Below are positions 1 through 8,120 of a DNA stretch of 64,000 bases, in pieces. Each line of letters starts with the position of its first letter. The first letter of the stretch is position 1. Position numbers and translations under genes: made by a program. The stretch is from Candidatus Zymogenaceae bacterium (lineage in GTDB: Bacteria; Desulfobacterota; Zymogenia; Zymogenales; Zymogenaceae): contig JAFGAS010000035.1 in NCBI GenBank assembly GCA_016933535.1, positions 1-64,000 on the forward strand, written 5' to 3'. The notes below the pieces were generated by a model. The model was not told where the DNA came from. It made no database searches and was given only the letters and a program-made list of their open reading frames with translations.

Positions 1-86
1 GGAGGGATGGCCGAGTGGCTTAAGGCGGCGGTCTTGAAAACCGCTGAACGAAAGTTCCGTGGGTTCGAATCCTACTCCCTCCGCCA
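1..86 (+). tRNA. tRNA-Ser (anticodon UGA)
   Basis: Complete class II tRNA with CCA encoded. The acceptor stem GGAGGGA pairs with TCCCTCC, the discriminator is G, and CCA follows at 84-86. The anticodon stem GCGGT/ACCGC closes the loop CTTGAAA, which gives anticodon TGA. The long variable arm and GGTTCGAATCC T-arm are typical of tRNA-Ser. The gene begins at the first base of the window, so its promoter is not visible. Confidence 0.97.
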
Positions 87-248
87 GTAAGAGAAAAAAG
101 AGAAATGATATGAGTATGACGCCCGGTGCGTCACCGATGCCGTAATCGTCAGGGACCGCCTTGGATTCAGGGCGTGTTAGCGCCGATTTGGCGAAGCGGA
201 TAAAGTGACGAAACGGGGCGGATATACCGCTTAAAAGATATAGATAGC

Positions 249-342
249 GGAGAGATGGCCGAGCCGGCTGAAGGCGCTCGCCTGCTAAGCGAGTGTAGGG
301 GGTCAACTCCTACCGAGGGTTCGAATCCCTCTCTCTCCGCCA
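249..342 (+). tRNA. tRNA-Ser (anticodon GCU)
   Basis: Second serine tRNA, 162 bases after the first. The acceptor GGAGAGA pairs with TCTCTCC, followed by G and CCA. The anticodon stem CTCGC/GCGAG closes loop CTGCTAA, giving anticodon GCT, which reads AGC/AGU. The long variable arm is present. The spacer at 87-248 holds no gene I recognise. The two tRNAs may be co-transcribed. Confidence 0.97.
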
Positions 343-370
343 TTTTAAAAAACTCATTGATCGAGAGATA

Positions 371-1636
371 ATGAAGATACGATCAATCGTCCTCATAATC
401 CTCGTTGTGTGCTTTTCCGGGGTCTCCTGCGGCAGGGCCGTGTCTCCGGTTGCGTTAAAACACGCGGCAGAGGGCCAGCGGCTCTATGAGCTCATGCAGT
501 ACGAGGACGCCATCAAGGAATACAACGAGGCCGTCAAGGCCCAGCCCTCATTTGCGCTGGCGTATCTTGGTATCGGGAGATGCCTGGCGGATAGCGAGAA
601 ATTTGACGAGGCGCTGAGACAGTATAAAAGGGCACTGGACCTCGATCCGAAAAACGATGAAATCATGTACGAGATTGCCCGGACCTACATCGAGAAGGGA
701 CTTGGTGACGAGGGGCTCCTGATGCTGGATAGGGCAAAGGACCGCAATCCCCGTAATCCGAAACTGTTTCTTTACCGCGGCATCTATTACTATAATAGTA
801 TGCAGTACACCCTGGCCATAGACGAATTCATGAAGGCCGCCAAGGAAGATTCGAAGTCCCCGGAGCCATATATAAAACTGAGCCTCCTGTATATCAACGC
901 CAATAACCCCTCGTACCAGAATGGGGAAAAGGCCGTTGAGTATGCACAAAAGGCCGTTGATCTGGCCCCGGATTCTCTCAAGGCCCTCGATACCCTGGCC
1001 AATGCCTATTTCTTCGCGGGTCGATACGACCTGGCCGAAGAGACGGCCATGGTGGCGCTGGAAAAGTCTCCGGATAATCCGATTCTCGAAGAGAGCCTCA
1101 TGCGATTTCGGAGCACCGTCAAAGGGTCCGCCGACGAGCACAACCTCAAAGGGGCCGAGCTGCTGGATTCGGGTGATTACGGCGGCGCCGCCGAGGAGTT
1201 CAAGATGGCCATCGATATCGACCCGGACTTTTCGGACGGCTATTATAACCTCGGAAAGGTCTATTCGCAGATTCAGGATTACAACCAGGCGCTCGCCTCC
1301 TATAAGAAAGCTATCGAGCTCAATCCCGACAATCCGCGCTATCACTATAACATGGCTATCGTGTACGGGCTGAAAGGGATGTCCGGCGAAAGTGAGCAGG
1401 AATACCTTATGGCTATCTCCCTTGATCCATACTATGATAAGGCTCACAACAACCTGGGCGCCCTCTACGTAAAAACGGATAAGCTCAACGAAGCATTGGC
1501 GGAATTCGATAAGGCCTTTGAGATCAATCCGAGGAGCGATTACAAGAACAACAGCGACATGGTGCGTAAGATGATGGAGGAACGGGGTCTTACGCCGAAA
1601 CCCGTAATATCGGATAAGGCAAAGAGCCAGTACTAA
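371..1636 (+). CDS. TPR-repeat protein, probably exported
   Basis: The 421-residue protein starts with a hydrophobic signal sequence ending VSC-G near residue 20. This may be a lipobox, although position -3 is not the usual Leu. The rest is a string of about nine to ten tetratricopeptide repeats with the usual W/Y-G-Y-A-P spacing (for example AYLGIGRCLADSEKFDEAL). TPR arrays are protein-docking scaffolds. No enzymatic domain is visible. It lies 28 bases after tRNA-Ser and 24 bases before the DUF4388 response regulator, so the two proteins are probably co-transcribed. The partner cannot be deduced from the sequence. Confidence 0.85.
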   Translation: MKIRSIVLIILVVCFSGVSCGRAVSPVALKHAAEGQRLYELMQYEDAIKEYNEAVKAQPSFALAYLGIGRCLADSEKFDEALRQYKRALDLDPKNDEIMYEIARTYIEKGLGDEGLLMLDRAKDRNPRNPKLFLYRGIYYYNSMQYTLAIDEFMKAAKEDSKSPEPYIKLSLLYINANNPSYQNGEKAVEYAQKAVDLAPDSLKALDTLANAYFFAGRYDLAEETAMVALEKSPDNPILEESLMRFRSTVKGSADEHNLKGAELLDSGDYGGAAEEFKMAIDIDPDFSDGYYNLGKVYSQIQDYNQALASYKKAIELNPDNPRYHYNMAIVYGLKGMSGESEQEYLMAISLDPYYDKAHNNLGALYVKTDKLNEALAEFDKAFEINPRSDYKNNSDMVRKMMEERGLTPKPVISDKAKSQY

Positions 1637-1660
1637 CCTTTATCGTTGACGAGGCTATCT

Positions 1661-2644
1661 ATGAATGACTTAGAGGGGAAAGTCCCGCAGATCGAGGGAA
1701 ACTTCACGGCGCTCTCTCTGGTAAGCCTGATACAGGGTATCTCCGCTAACAAGAGAATGTTGATAACCCTGTTCTCCATAGACGGAAACGAGGGCAGGCT
1801 CTATTTCGAGAATTCCCGCATCGTGGGCGCGTTTGTCGGAGAAGAGCTGGTAGGCAAAAAGGCCTTTTTCCGGATGATCGAGTGGGAAGACGCCCGCTTC
1901 CAGGCCTATGATATCACCGATATAGACCGCTCCAGGTTCAACATCGATCTTGAGGTCTCTCACCTCCTTTTGGAAGGGCTCAGGCAAAAGGACGAAAAGG
2001 CCAAGATAAAGAAGCGAATCCTGCCGATCTATAAGATAACGAGGGGCGAGGGGGATTTTGACCTGAATGATAAGGAGCAGGAGCTGTACTCGCTCATCCC
2101 CGGCGACGGTATCTTCGTCAATACCCTGGTTAACCTGACCTCGATGACCGACTGGGAGGCGTACACGAACCTGTCGTCGCTGATGATCAAGCGGGCGATC
2201 GTCTTCATCAAGATAAAAACGCTGGTCATCGACGACAGCGAATTTATGACCAAGATCCTCAGAGATATCCTCGAAAACCTCTACAAGGACGTCCTGATTA
2301 TCAAGACGCTGAAGACGGGCGAGGAAGCCATCAAGCTGATCGACTCTCCCGAGTTGAAGGTAAGGCCCGACCTGGTCTTTACCGACATCGTCATGGAGGG
2401 GACCAGCGGGATGGAGGTCATCAAGGCTGCAAGAAATCAAGAACCGGCCATCCTTACGATTGCGGTGACCTCACTGCAGCGGGAGATGAAGGACATCCTC
2501 GACGCCGGGGCCAACTACCTCCACAAGAACTGGATCACGCGGGACAATATCGGCGAAATTATGAGCGACCTTGTGGAACGGACGATCTGTGGAGAAGTCG
2601 GTGTCATCGGCGGTGAAACCTATATAAAATCCGCGGTATCCTAA
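1661..2644 (+). CDS. DUF4388 (PATAN) response regulator
   Basis: 327 residues from ATG 1661; a TTG at 1646 is possible. Residues 1-110 form a DUF4388/PATAN domain (GNFTALSLVSLIQ, then a GRLYFE/IVGA motif), a module common in deltaproteobacterial motility and gliding regulators. Residues 187-310 form a receiver domain with acidic pair D191-D192, probable phospho-acceptor D242 in VFTDIVM, and a conserved TS. The usual Lys follows as HKN near residue 293. There is no output domain after the receiver, so it probably signals by protein contact. The cognate kinase is not adjacent. It forms a likely operon with the upstream TPR protein. Confidence 0.85.
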   Translation: MNDLEGKVPQIEGNFTALSLVSLIQGISANKRMLITLFSIDGNEGRLYFENSRIVGAFVGEELVGKKAFFRMIEWEDARFQAYDITDIDRSRFNIDLEVSHLLLEGLRQKDEKAKIKKRILPIYKITRGEGDFDLNDKEQELYSLIPGDGIFVNTLVNLTSMTDWEAYTNLSSLMIKRAIVFIKIKTLVIDDSEFMTKILRDILENLYKDVLIIKTLKTGEEAIKLIDSPELKVRPDLVFTDIVMEGTSGMEVIKAARNQEPAILTIAVTSLQREMKDILDAGANYLHKNWITRDNIGEIMSDLVERTICGEVGVIGGETYIKSAVS

Positions 2645-2727
2645 AACATAATCCATCCGACGGAAAACCCATTCGTAGAGAAATACCCGATAGACCCGTC
2701 ATAACAAAGACGAGGGAGCTTGCCGAG

Positions 2728-3201
2728 GTGGCGGTAATCTCGGCACTTTACGTCGCGCTGACCTACCTTATCGCCCCCATCGCATACGGCCCGATCCAGT
2801 TCAGGGTCAGCGAGGCCCTGGTTATCCTGGTGGCGGCGCGCCGGCACCTGATCCTGTTTGTCCCGGTGGGATGCGTCGTTGCAAATCTCCTCTCGCCCTA
2901 TGCCGGCGTGTGGGACCTCGTGTTCATGCCGATCATGAGCACCGTGGGGGCGCTCCCGCTCTTTATTTTGGGGCGCCGATTGCTGCTGGTAACGAGCTGG
3001 TTTTACGGGTTGGTAACGGGGCTCTCGGTGGCGTTCATGATCTCGATCGTCGAGAAATCGGGTTTTCTGGTCCTGGCCCTTTCGATCACCACGAGCCAGG
3101 TAATCATCATGACGGCCGGATGGCTCTTCTTCTCGGGCTATCTGATGCTGTTCGAGGCCGGGGGGGGCCGCCGGGATAGGGACGGACCGCCGGCGGCGTG
3201 A
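2728..3201 (+). CDS. QueT-family membrane protein (putative queuosine-precursor transporter)
   Basis: 157 residues with about five membrane segments. The N-terminus AVISALYVALTYLIAPIAYGPIQFRVSEAL is the hallmark of the QueT family (ECF-type S component for queuosine precursors); the motif QFRVSE is clear. GTG 2728 is chosen because AGGGAG at 2713-2718 sits at good distance. The frame is open upstream for 28 codons (reading TKTRELAEV just before the GTG) but offers no ATG, GTG or TTG. The substrate is inferred only from family. I see no preQ1 riboswitch in the 83-base leader. The C-terminus is Gly/Arg-rich. Confidence 0.8.
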   Translation: MAVISALYVALTYLIAPIAYGPIQFRVSEALVILVAARRHLILFVPVGCVVANLLSPYAGVWDLVFMPIMSTVGALPLFILGRRLLLVTSWFYGLVTGLSVAFMISIVEKSGFLVLALSITTSQVIIMTAGWLFFSGYLMLFEAGGGRRDRDGPPAA

Positions 3202-3265
3202 GGCAAAACCCTGCGACGAAAACGGTGTCGCCGGGATCGTACGGGCAAATTCGGCTATGAAATGG

Positions 3266-3293
3266 AAAGGGCGGCAGGAATGCCGCCCTTATT
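3266..3293 (+). terminator. Hairpin, possible terminator
   Basis: AAGGGCGGCA / TGCCGCCCTT stem with a short GGAA loop, followed by a weak T-run (ATTT). It is suitably placed to end the 371-3201 plus-strand genes. Confidence 0.6.
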
Positions 3294-3427
3294 TACGGGA
3301 GCGGTGTCGGGTCCGGTACGCGTGTTTGTTGACGGAACGTGACCGCGGACGGGCCGGACGCACGAGGCATGGGAATGAGTGTGTGGGGACGAGCGCGCCG
3401 TGGGAGGCGTGGAATATTAGAGATTGA

Positions 3428-3451
3428 GATATCAAGATATCAAGATATCAA
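3428..3451. repeat. Short tandem repeat, GATATCAA x3
   Basis: Three perfect head-to-tail copies of the octamer GATATCAA, just past the 3' end of purC. No function is evident. The repeat number could vary by slippage. Confidence 0.85.
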
Positions 3452-3464
3452 GAAAAGGGGGGGG

Positions 3465-4367
3465 CTACGGCGTTTGGCCGGCGATCCGGCGGATGATCGA
3501 TAAGATCTCGAGGTACTTGTCCCTGGTACCCGCGACGATATCGGGCGGCAGGGCGGGGGCGGGGGGGCGCTTGTCCCAGTCGGTCGTCTCCAGCCAGTCG
3601 CGGACGAACTGCTTGTCGTAGCTTGCCGGCGATTCCCCCGCGCGGTAGGAGTCCACGGGCCAGAAGCGGGACGAATCCGGCGTCAGGGCCTCGTCGATGA
3701 GGATGATCCGTCCGTCAAAAATCCCAAACTCGAACTTGGTGTCGGCCAGTATCACCCCGCGCTCCAGCAGGCGGTCGTGGGCAAATTGGTAGATGGAAAG
3801 CGAAATGTCTGCGAGGGTGCGGACGAGGTCCGCGCCCAGGGCGTCCTCGGCCTGGGGAACGGTGATGTTTTCGTCGTGCTGGCCGATGTCGGCCTTGGTG
3901 GAGGGCGTGAAGATCGGCTGGGGCAGGCGCTGGGCGAGCTTGAGGCCGGCCGGCAGCTTATGGCCGGAGATCATCCCGGTCTTCTGATAGTCCTTGTAGC
4001 CCGACCCGGCAATGTACCCCCGTACGATGCACTCCAGGTCGACGCGTTTGGCCTTTTTGACCAGCACCGACCTGCCGGAAAGCTCGGGACTGCCGGAAAA
4101 CGGGGCCGGGAATTTTGCCGCGTCGGTCTGGATGATATGGTTTTCGACGAAGTCAAGGAGCGAAAACCAGATGTTGGATATCTCGGTGAGGATCGTTCCC
4201 TTGCCGGGGATGCCGTCGGTAAAGACGACGTCAAACGCCGAAAGGCGGTCGGTGGCAACGATGATCAAGCTGTCGCCCAGGTCGAAGATCTCCCGGACCT
4301 TGCCGGAGTAGTCGGGCCGCCTGCCGTCGACGGTAATGGAGGTAAGGGCGCTTGTGGTCTCTTTCAT
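3465..4367 (-). CDS. purC: Phosphoribosylaminoimidazole-succinocarboxamide (SAICAR) synthase
   Basis: About 300 residues from ATG 4367; the open frame reaches a TTG at 4403. It ligates aspartate to CAIR in purine biosynthesis using ATP, in the cytoplasm. Family motifs are intact: YSGKVREIFDLGDSLIIVAT at the N-terminus, SAFDVVF, the CIVRGYIAGSGYKDY block, and the C-terminal LADTKFEFG and DEALTPDSSRFWP. It is the longer PurC form seen in many deltaproteobacteria and eukaryotes. It stands alone and is transcribed against both neighbours. The other pur genes are not in the window. Confidence 0.95.
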   Translation of the reverse strand: MKETTSALTSITVDGRRPDYSGKVREIFDLGDSLIIVATDRLSAFDVVFTDGIPGKGTILTEISNIWFSLLDFVENHIIQTDAAKFPAPFSGSPELSGRSVLVKKAKRVDLECIVRGYIAGSGYKDYQKTGMISGHKLPAGLKLAQRLPQPIFTPSTKADIGQHDENITVPQAEDALGADLVRTLADISLSIYQFAHDRLLERGVILADTKFEFGIFDGRIILIDEALTPDSSRFWPVDSYRAGESPASYDKQFVRDWLETTDWDKRPPAPALPPDIVAGTRDKYLEILSIIRRIAGQTP

Positions 4368-4525
4368 GGATGCAATTGTATCAGACACTCGGCCGGGGGT
4401 CAACGAATTTTGGGGCAGGGCGCAGGAAAGACGGCGCAGGGTGAACCCTTTTTGCCGGTGATGCGTCTAATAGTATACAAATAAGGTAGTAATTATACGA
4501 ATAAGCTCATTGTCGAACGCCGACA

Positions 4526-4550
4526 AGCCCCGCAGAAGGGGCTTTTTATT
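4526..4550. terminator. Rho-independent terminator
   Basis: AGCCCC / GGGGCT stem with a short loop followed by TTTTTATT. It is oriented for plus-strand transcription, though no plus-strand gene lies immediately upstream. Confidence 0.7.
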
Positions 4551-4557
4551 ATATAAA

Positions 4558-4588
4558 GGAACGGCGCCCGTAATCCGGGCGTCGTTCC
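4558..4588. other. GC-rich hairpin in purC upstream region
   Basis: The stem GGAACGGCGCCCG / CGGGCGTCGTTCC has a four-base loop and one G-T pair. It lies 8 bases after the 4526-4550 terminator. With no T-run on the plus strand it may be a second terminator or a leader structure. The rest of the 4404-4750 gap is AT-rich and shows no gene I can support. Confidence 0.55.
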
Positions 4589-4750
4589 CGGTTATTATTT
4601 GTCAATGGTCGGGACAGCTGTGAATAAATTGACATGTAAAAATGTATTTTCCCACTGTAAATTATTCGGAGGTTTACTATATGTATGCCAAAATGCGTTA
4701 TAATCATGCATAAATGACAGGAAATTATACCTAATTATATGCGTTTTTTC

Positions 4751-4779
4751 TTGACATGGCCGCGTTTTTATGTGATAAT
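4751..4779 (+). promoter_or_regulatory. Sigma-70 promoter of the lytic transglycosylase
   Basis: Consensus -35 TTGACA at 4751-4756, a 17-base spacer, and GATAAT at 4774-4779. Expected transcription start is near 4786, giving a leader of roughly 70-125 bases depending on the start codon used. Confidence 0.85.
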
Positions 4780-4911
4780 ATTCACAAGTAATCAAGAAAA
4801 CCCACACGACTAAACAATCCCATTGATACAATCTGTTGTCTATAGAAGAGGTGCTGTTTGAAGCTGAATGTTGACTGGACTATGTTTGAGAGCCGTGCGC
4901 AAAAGGAGAGA

Positions 4912-5559
4912 ATGAAAAAAAGACACAAATGTCCCAAGATCGTGACGTGGTCGCTGGTCTTCGTGACGGTCGCGTTGATCACGGGCGCGGCGCTGGCCTC
5001 CCGCGTGGTGGTCGGTCCCGAATCGGTGGAAAGGCTCGTGCGGACCGCCTGGCTCAGGGCCCAGCCCCAGCCTGCTGGAAAAGACGCTTTTTCTATCTAT
5101 GACTATATCCACTCGTTCAATACGGGGCTAACCGACAACGAGGAGCGCGAGCTTGCATCCCTCATCTACTTTGAGTCGGCCAAGTACGGATACGAACCGG
5201 AGTTTATCCTGGCGATTATCCAGACAGAGAGCGCGTTTAACCCGGAGGCCGTCTCCAACGTGGGGGCATACGGGCTGATGCAGCTGATGCCGGCCACGGC
5301 AAGCGAGATCGCCCACGAGGTTAAGATCCCGTATGAGGGCAAGATCACGCTGTCGAAACCGGACGTGAACGTCCGCATGGGGACGTACTACCTGTTTAAG
5401 ATGATGCTGATGTTCAAGGACGTGCGCCTTGCGCTCGTGGCGTATAACTGCGGGCCGGGTTTCGTTCAGGAGATGCAAAAGCGGGGCATAAAACTGCCCG
5501 ATGATTATGTGGATAAGGTCATGGGGAACTACGAGAAGATCAAGACCCTGGGGATGTAG
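4912..5559 (+). CDS. Membrane-anchored lytic transglycosylase (SLT/GH23)
   Basis: 215 residues from ATG 4912; AGGAG at 4904-4908 is close to it. An upstream TTG at 4858 (behind GAGGTG) would add 18 residues. A positive stretch (MKKRHKCPK) precedes one membrane segment, so it is anchored in the inner membrane facing the periplasm. The catalytic domain has the SLT block: catalytic Glu in IIQTESAFNP, then GAYGLMQLMPATA, and the AYNCGPGFV motif. It cleaves peptidoglycan between MurNAc and GlcNAc with 1,6-anhydro product. A strong promoter and a terminator on either side mark it as a single-gene unit. Confidence 0.92.
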   Translation: MKKRHKCPKIVTWSLVFVTVALITGAALASRVVVGPESVERLVRTAWLRAQPQPAGKDAFSIYDYIHSFNTGLTDNEERELASLIYFESAKYGYEPEFILAIIQTESAFNPEAVSNVGAYGLMQLMPATASEIAHEVKIPYEGKITLSKPDVNVRMGTYYLFKMMLMFKDVRLALVAYNCGPGFVQEMQKRGIKLPDDYVDKVMGNYEKIKTLGM

Positions 5560-5593
5560 CTTTCATCCCACCCAAAAGCACACGGACCAAACG

Positions 5594-5620
5594 AAAAACC
5601 CGCCGAAAGGCGGGTTTTTT
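5594..5620 (+). terminator. Rho-independent terminator
   Basis: AACCCGCC-GAAA-GGCGGGTT stem with a stable GAAA tetraloop and a T6 run, 34 bases after the transglycosylase stop. Confidence 0.93.
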
Positions 5621-5686
5621 GTTGAGATTACGTGTAAGGGGAAAATAGGACTGTACTGCCGAAAAGAGTTATGATAGATATAGTTA

Positions 5687-7179
5687 ATGCTTACAAAAAA
5701 AGATCTAGTTTCTAAGGGGTATTTTCCCGCAGAATTGACACCGAATTTTAATACTACTCGACTGGGTGATTGTCTTGACGTCATAACTGATCGAGATCTG
5801 GAGGGACATCTTGAACAAAACAGGACCAGCAAATGCTGCATTTATACGATTCCCAAAATGAACCGTTTGCGGAGAATACTGGGAATACCAAATCCGCTTC
5901 ACCAGATAGCGCTATGTAACGCGATCTGCGATAACTGGGATAGTCTCAAGAGTCATTTTGACGGATCTTTAATCTCAATCAGTAGGCCGGAAGTTAAGGC
6001 GGAGTCGAAAAGAGCGATTAGTATGGAGTATGAATTTAGGCAAAAGGAAATCCAAAATCTATTTAGGTCTATCGGTTCACGCTACCATCTAAAAATTGAC
6101 ATTTCAAGATATTACTCAACTATTTACACCCACATCATTCCTTGGGCACTGCATACAAAGATAGTAGCAAAAAGGCGTCAACGGGATAACAGCCTTTATG
6201 GAAATACAATTGACAAATGCATTAGAAATATGCAGGATGCGCAAACACTTGGAATCACAATTGGCCCAGATACATCCGCGATAATAGCAGAAGTTATAGG
6301 AACTGCGTTAGACGTTGAGATCCAGAGGGTGTATACAAATGATATTAAAGGTTTCCGTCAGATTGATGACTTTTCGCTTTTCTTCAATGACCTATCGGAA
6401 GCTGAAAAGGCTTTGTCTAACGTACAGAGTATCCTTAAGAACTATGAACTAGAAATAAATGTTCAGAAAACTAAGATACTGCCTCTACCCGAGCAGTTTA
6501 TACCAGAATGGAAAGTAGACATTCGCAGTTTCAGTTTTAGAGATGGAAATTCGGTTAAGAAGCAAAACACCGATCTTCTTGATTATTTTAGTAAAACATT
6601 TAAATATTGTACTCTATTTCCTGGTGACTCCGTGCTTAAGTATGCATTAAAGAGAATCCGGGGTGAAACGATTCATCCTGATAATTGGTCGATTTATGAG
6701 TCTCTGATTCTCAAGTCTATTACGTCTGACCCTAATTGTTTGGAAACCGCTACGGAAATACTTAAGCAGTATAATGATTTAGGGTACGATCTAAACAAGG
6801 AAAGGATTTCGGAATGTATAAATGAAATGTTGCTCTTCCACAGTAGATTTAGGGATGACCATGAATTGTCGTGGACTCTGTACCTTGCAAAATCACTAGG
6901 TATTAGAATAAACGGGACTTTAATCAAAGGTTTGTCATTTCTGGAAAATCCAATAGTTATATTAGGACTATTAGACTTAAGGGAAAGCTCACTGCTCGAA
7001 GATTCACTAGATACCGCCTTATGGGAACGATTTATTAGAAGAGAAGAATGTTTACGGAGAACTGGATCCTAGTCTACGAATCCTTACGCAAAGGTTGGCT
7101 CTCCTCGGCAGACGGCTTTTCTCTTCGCGATGATGGATTCTTTGGGTTATTAGACTCAAGAGGAGTGGAATTCAGTTGA
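5687..7179 (+). pseudogene. Abi/DRT-like reverse transcriptase, C-terminus frameshifted
   Basis: The first frame runs 5687-7072 (461 residues). It has reverse transcriptase motif A (KIDISRYYSTIYTHIIPWALH, D138), motif B (LGITIGPDTS, 188-197) and the catalytic loop RQIDDF with D227-D228. The Tyr of the usual YxDD is Gln here. The block after the IYTH motif resembles abortive-infection and defence-associated RTs rather than group II introns; no maturase or endonuclease domain is present. After codon EE near 7048 the -1 frame continues, without stop to 7179, as MFTENWILVYESLRKGWL and on to GVEFS, a plausible native C-terminal tail. One lost A would explain this. The gene is AT-rich beside GC-rich neighbours, which suggests transfer. 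A TATGAT just upstream of ATG 5687 suggests a very short leader. The exact DRT class cannot be assigned by eye. Confidence 0.85.
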
Positions 7180-7311
7180 AATGTTTTAGCAGAGGTAGAA
7201 AAGCAGGACGTAGAAGAAAAAGACAAATATCCGCTTATCACTTACCTTGTCGTCCTACGCTCAAACAGCCCTTCTAAAGAATCAACGCGACATGTCACGT
7301 TCCTACAAAAC

Positions 7312-7515
7312 TCACCCTATCGCCCCTGCTGGGCAGACGTTCTTGCACTGATTCCAGAGTATGCACCCGATTAAGCCTAATTTTCGCGATGCGTTAATGG
7401 CCTCCATCACGTCAACGTCCGTCGGGCAGGCCTTGTTGCACACTCCACATCCATGGCTTAAACAAATCTGAGAATATGACCCAACTTCTTTACAAGTTTC
7501 CCTATCACCTCTTCC
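7312..7515 (-). pseudogene. Ferredoxin-like 4Fe-4S remnant
   Basis: A minus-strand frame free of stops reads GDRETCKEVGSYSQICLSHG, then CGVCNKACPTDVDVMEAI, and ends CKNVCPAGAIG before TGA at 7312. The cysteine spacing resembles a two-cluster bacterial ferredoxin, but one expected Cys is Trp (CILWNQC). The frame has no ATG, GTG or TTG before the first cluster motif and overlaps the 3' end of the V4R gene in another frame. It therefore looks like either a decayed ferredoxin or the frameshifted C-terminus of a former V4R-ferredoxin fusion. The 7180-7311 stretch next to it holds nothing I recognise. Confidence 0.6.
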
Positions 7516-8089
7516 TCAGCACAAACAAACACGAATCATCTCCCATTGCCTTGCACTTCTCCTCCACCACCTGCATCACCCCCTTGCCGTAGGTCCAGTC
7601 GGCCATGAACTGGAGCCCCCCGGCGTACTGGGCGCAGTAGGGCTTTTCGCTCTTTGCCCCCTCGCAGGTGAGGCAGTCGAACACGTCAAACCGCGGCAGG
7701 CCGTCGTCGCCGATGACCACGCGTCCCTTGTTGAGGACCGCCTGGGAGAATTCGAAGCACTTGACGATTTTTTCACCGGGGGGCAAGTCCTTGATGGAAT
7801 CCAGGGCGTGGTAGGTGACAACGCCGAACTCGACGTTCTTGTAGCCCATCTGCCTCAAGATCCCCTGGGCGCCCACCGCCCCGACAAGCGTGATCGTCTC
7901 ACGGTAGATGGAGACCTGTTCGGACAGCGTGAACTCACGGTCGAAGTTCGGCTCTGGGGGCGAGTCGATAACGCGAATGAGGCCTGCGGCCTTAAAGATT
8001 ATCTTGCGGGCGTTTTGGCCCATGACCTCCCCGAGGCCGTCGTAGGCAGCTCGGATCGCCATTTTGGTTACGGTCTTCTCTTCGGTCAT
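7505..8089 (-). CDS. V4R (4-vinyl reductase) domain protein
   Basis: 194 residues, start ATG 8089 with AGGAGG seven bases upstream. The C-terminal half is a V4R domain: a Cys cluster (FDCLTCEGAKSEKPYCAQYAGG) followed by EKCKAMGDDSCLFVL, the usual domain end. V4R domains bind small hydrophobic molecules and possibly metal, and are linked to tetrapyrrole or hydrocarbon metabolism. The substrate is unknown here. It lies 31 bases downstream of the HypE-like gene on the same strand, so co-expression is likely. A ferredoxin-like frame continues past its stop. Confidence 0.85.
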   Translation of the reverse strand: MTEEKTVTKMAIRAAYDGLGEVMGQNARKIIFKAAGLIRVIDSPPEPNFDREFTLSEQVSIYRETITLVGAVGAQGILRQMGYKNVEFGVVTYHALDSIKDLPPGEKIVKCFEFSQAVLNKGRVVIGDDGLPRFDVFDCLTCEGAKSEKPYCAQYAGGLQFMADWTYGKGVMQVVEEKCKAMGDDSCLFVLRKR

Positions 8090-8120
8090 AGCCGTTCCTC
8101 CTTTTCAGGACGAACGACCC

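Noticed and set aside
2645-2727. preQ1 riboswitch upstream of the QueT-like gene
   Set aside because: I looked for the preQ1-I/II core and saw no matching hairpin and A-rich tail.
3428-3451. CRISPR-like array
   Set aside because: Only three head-to-tail octamers with no spacers, so it is a simple tandem repeat.
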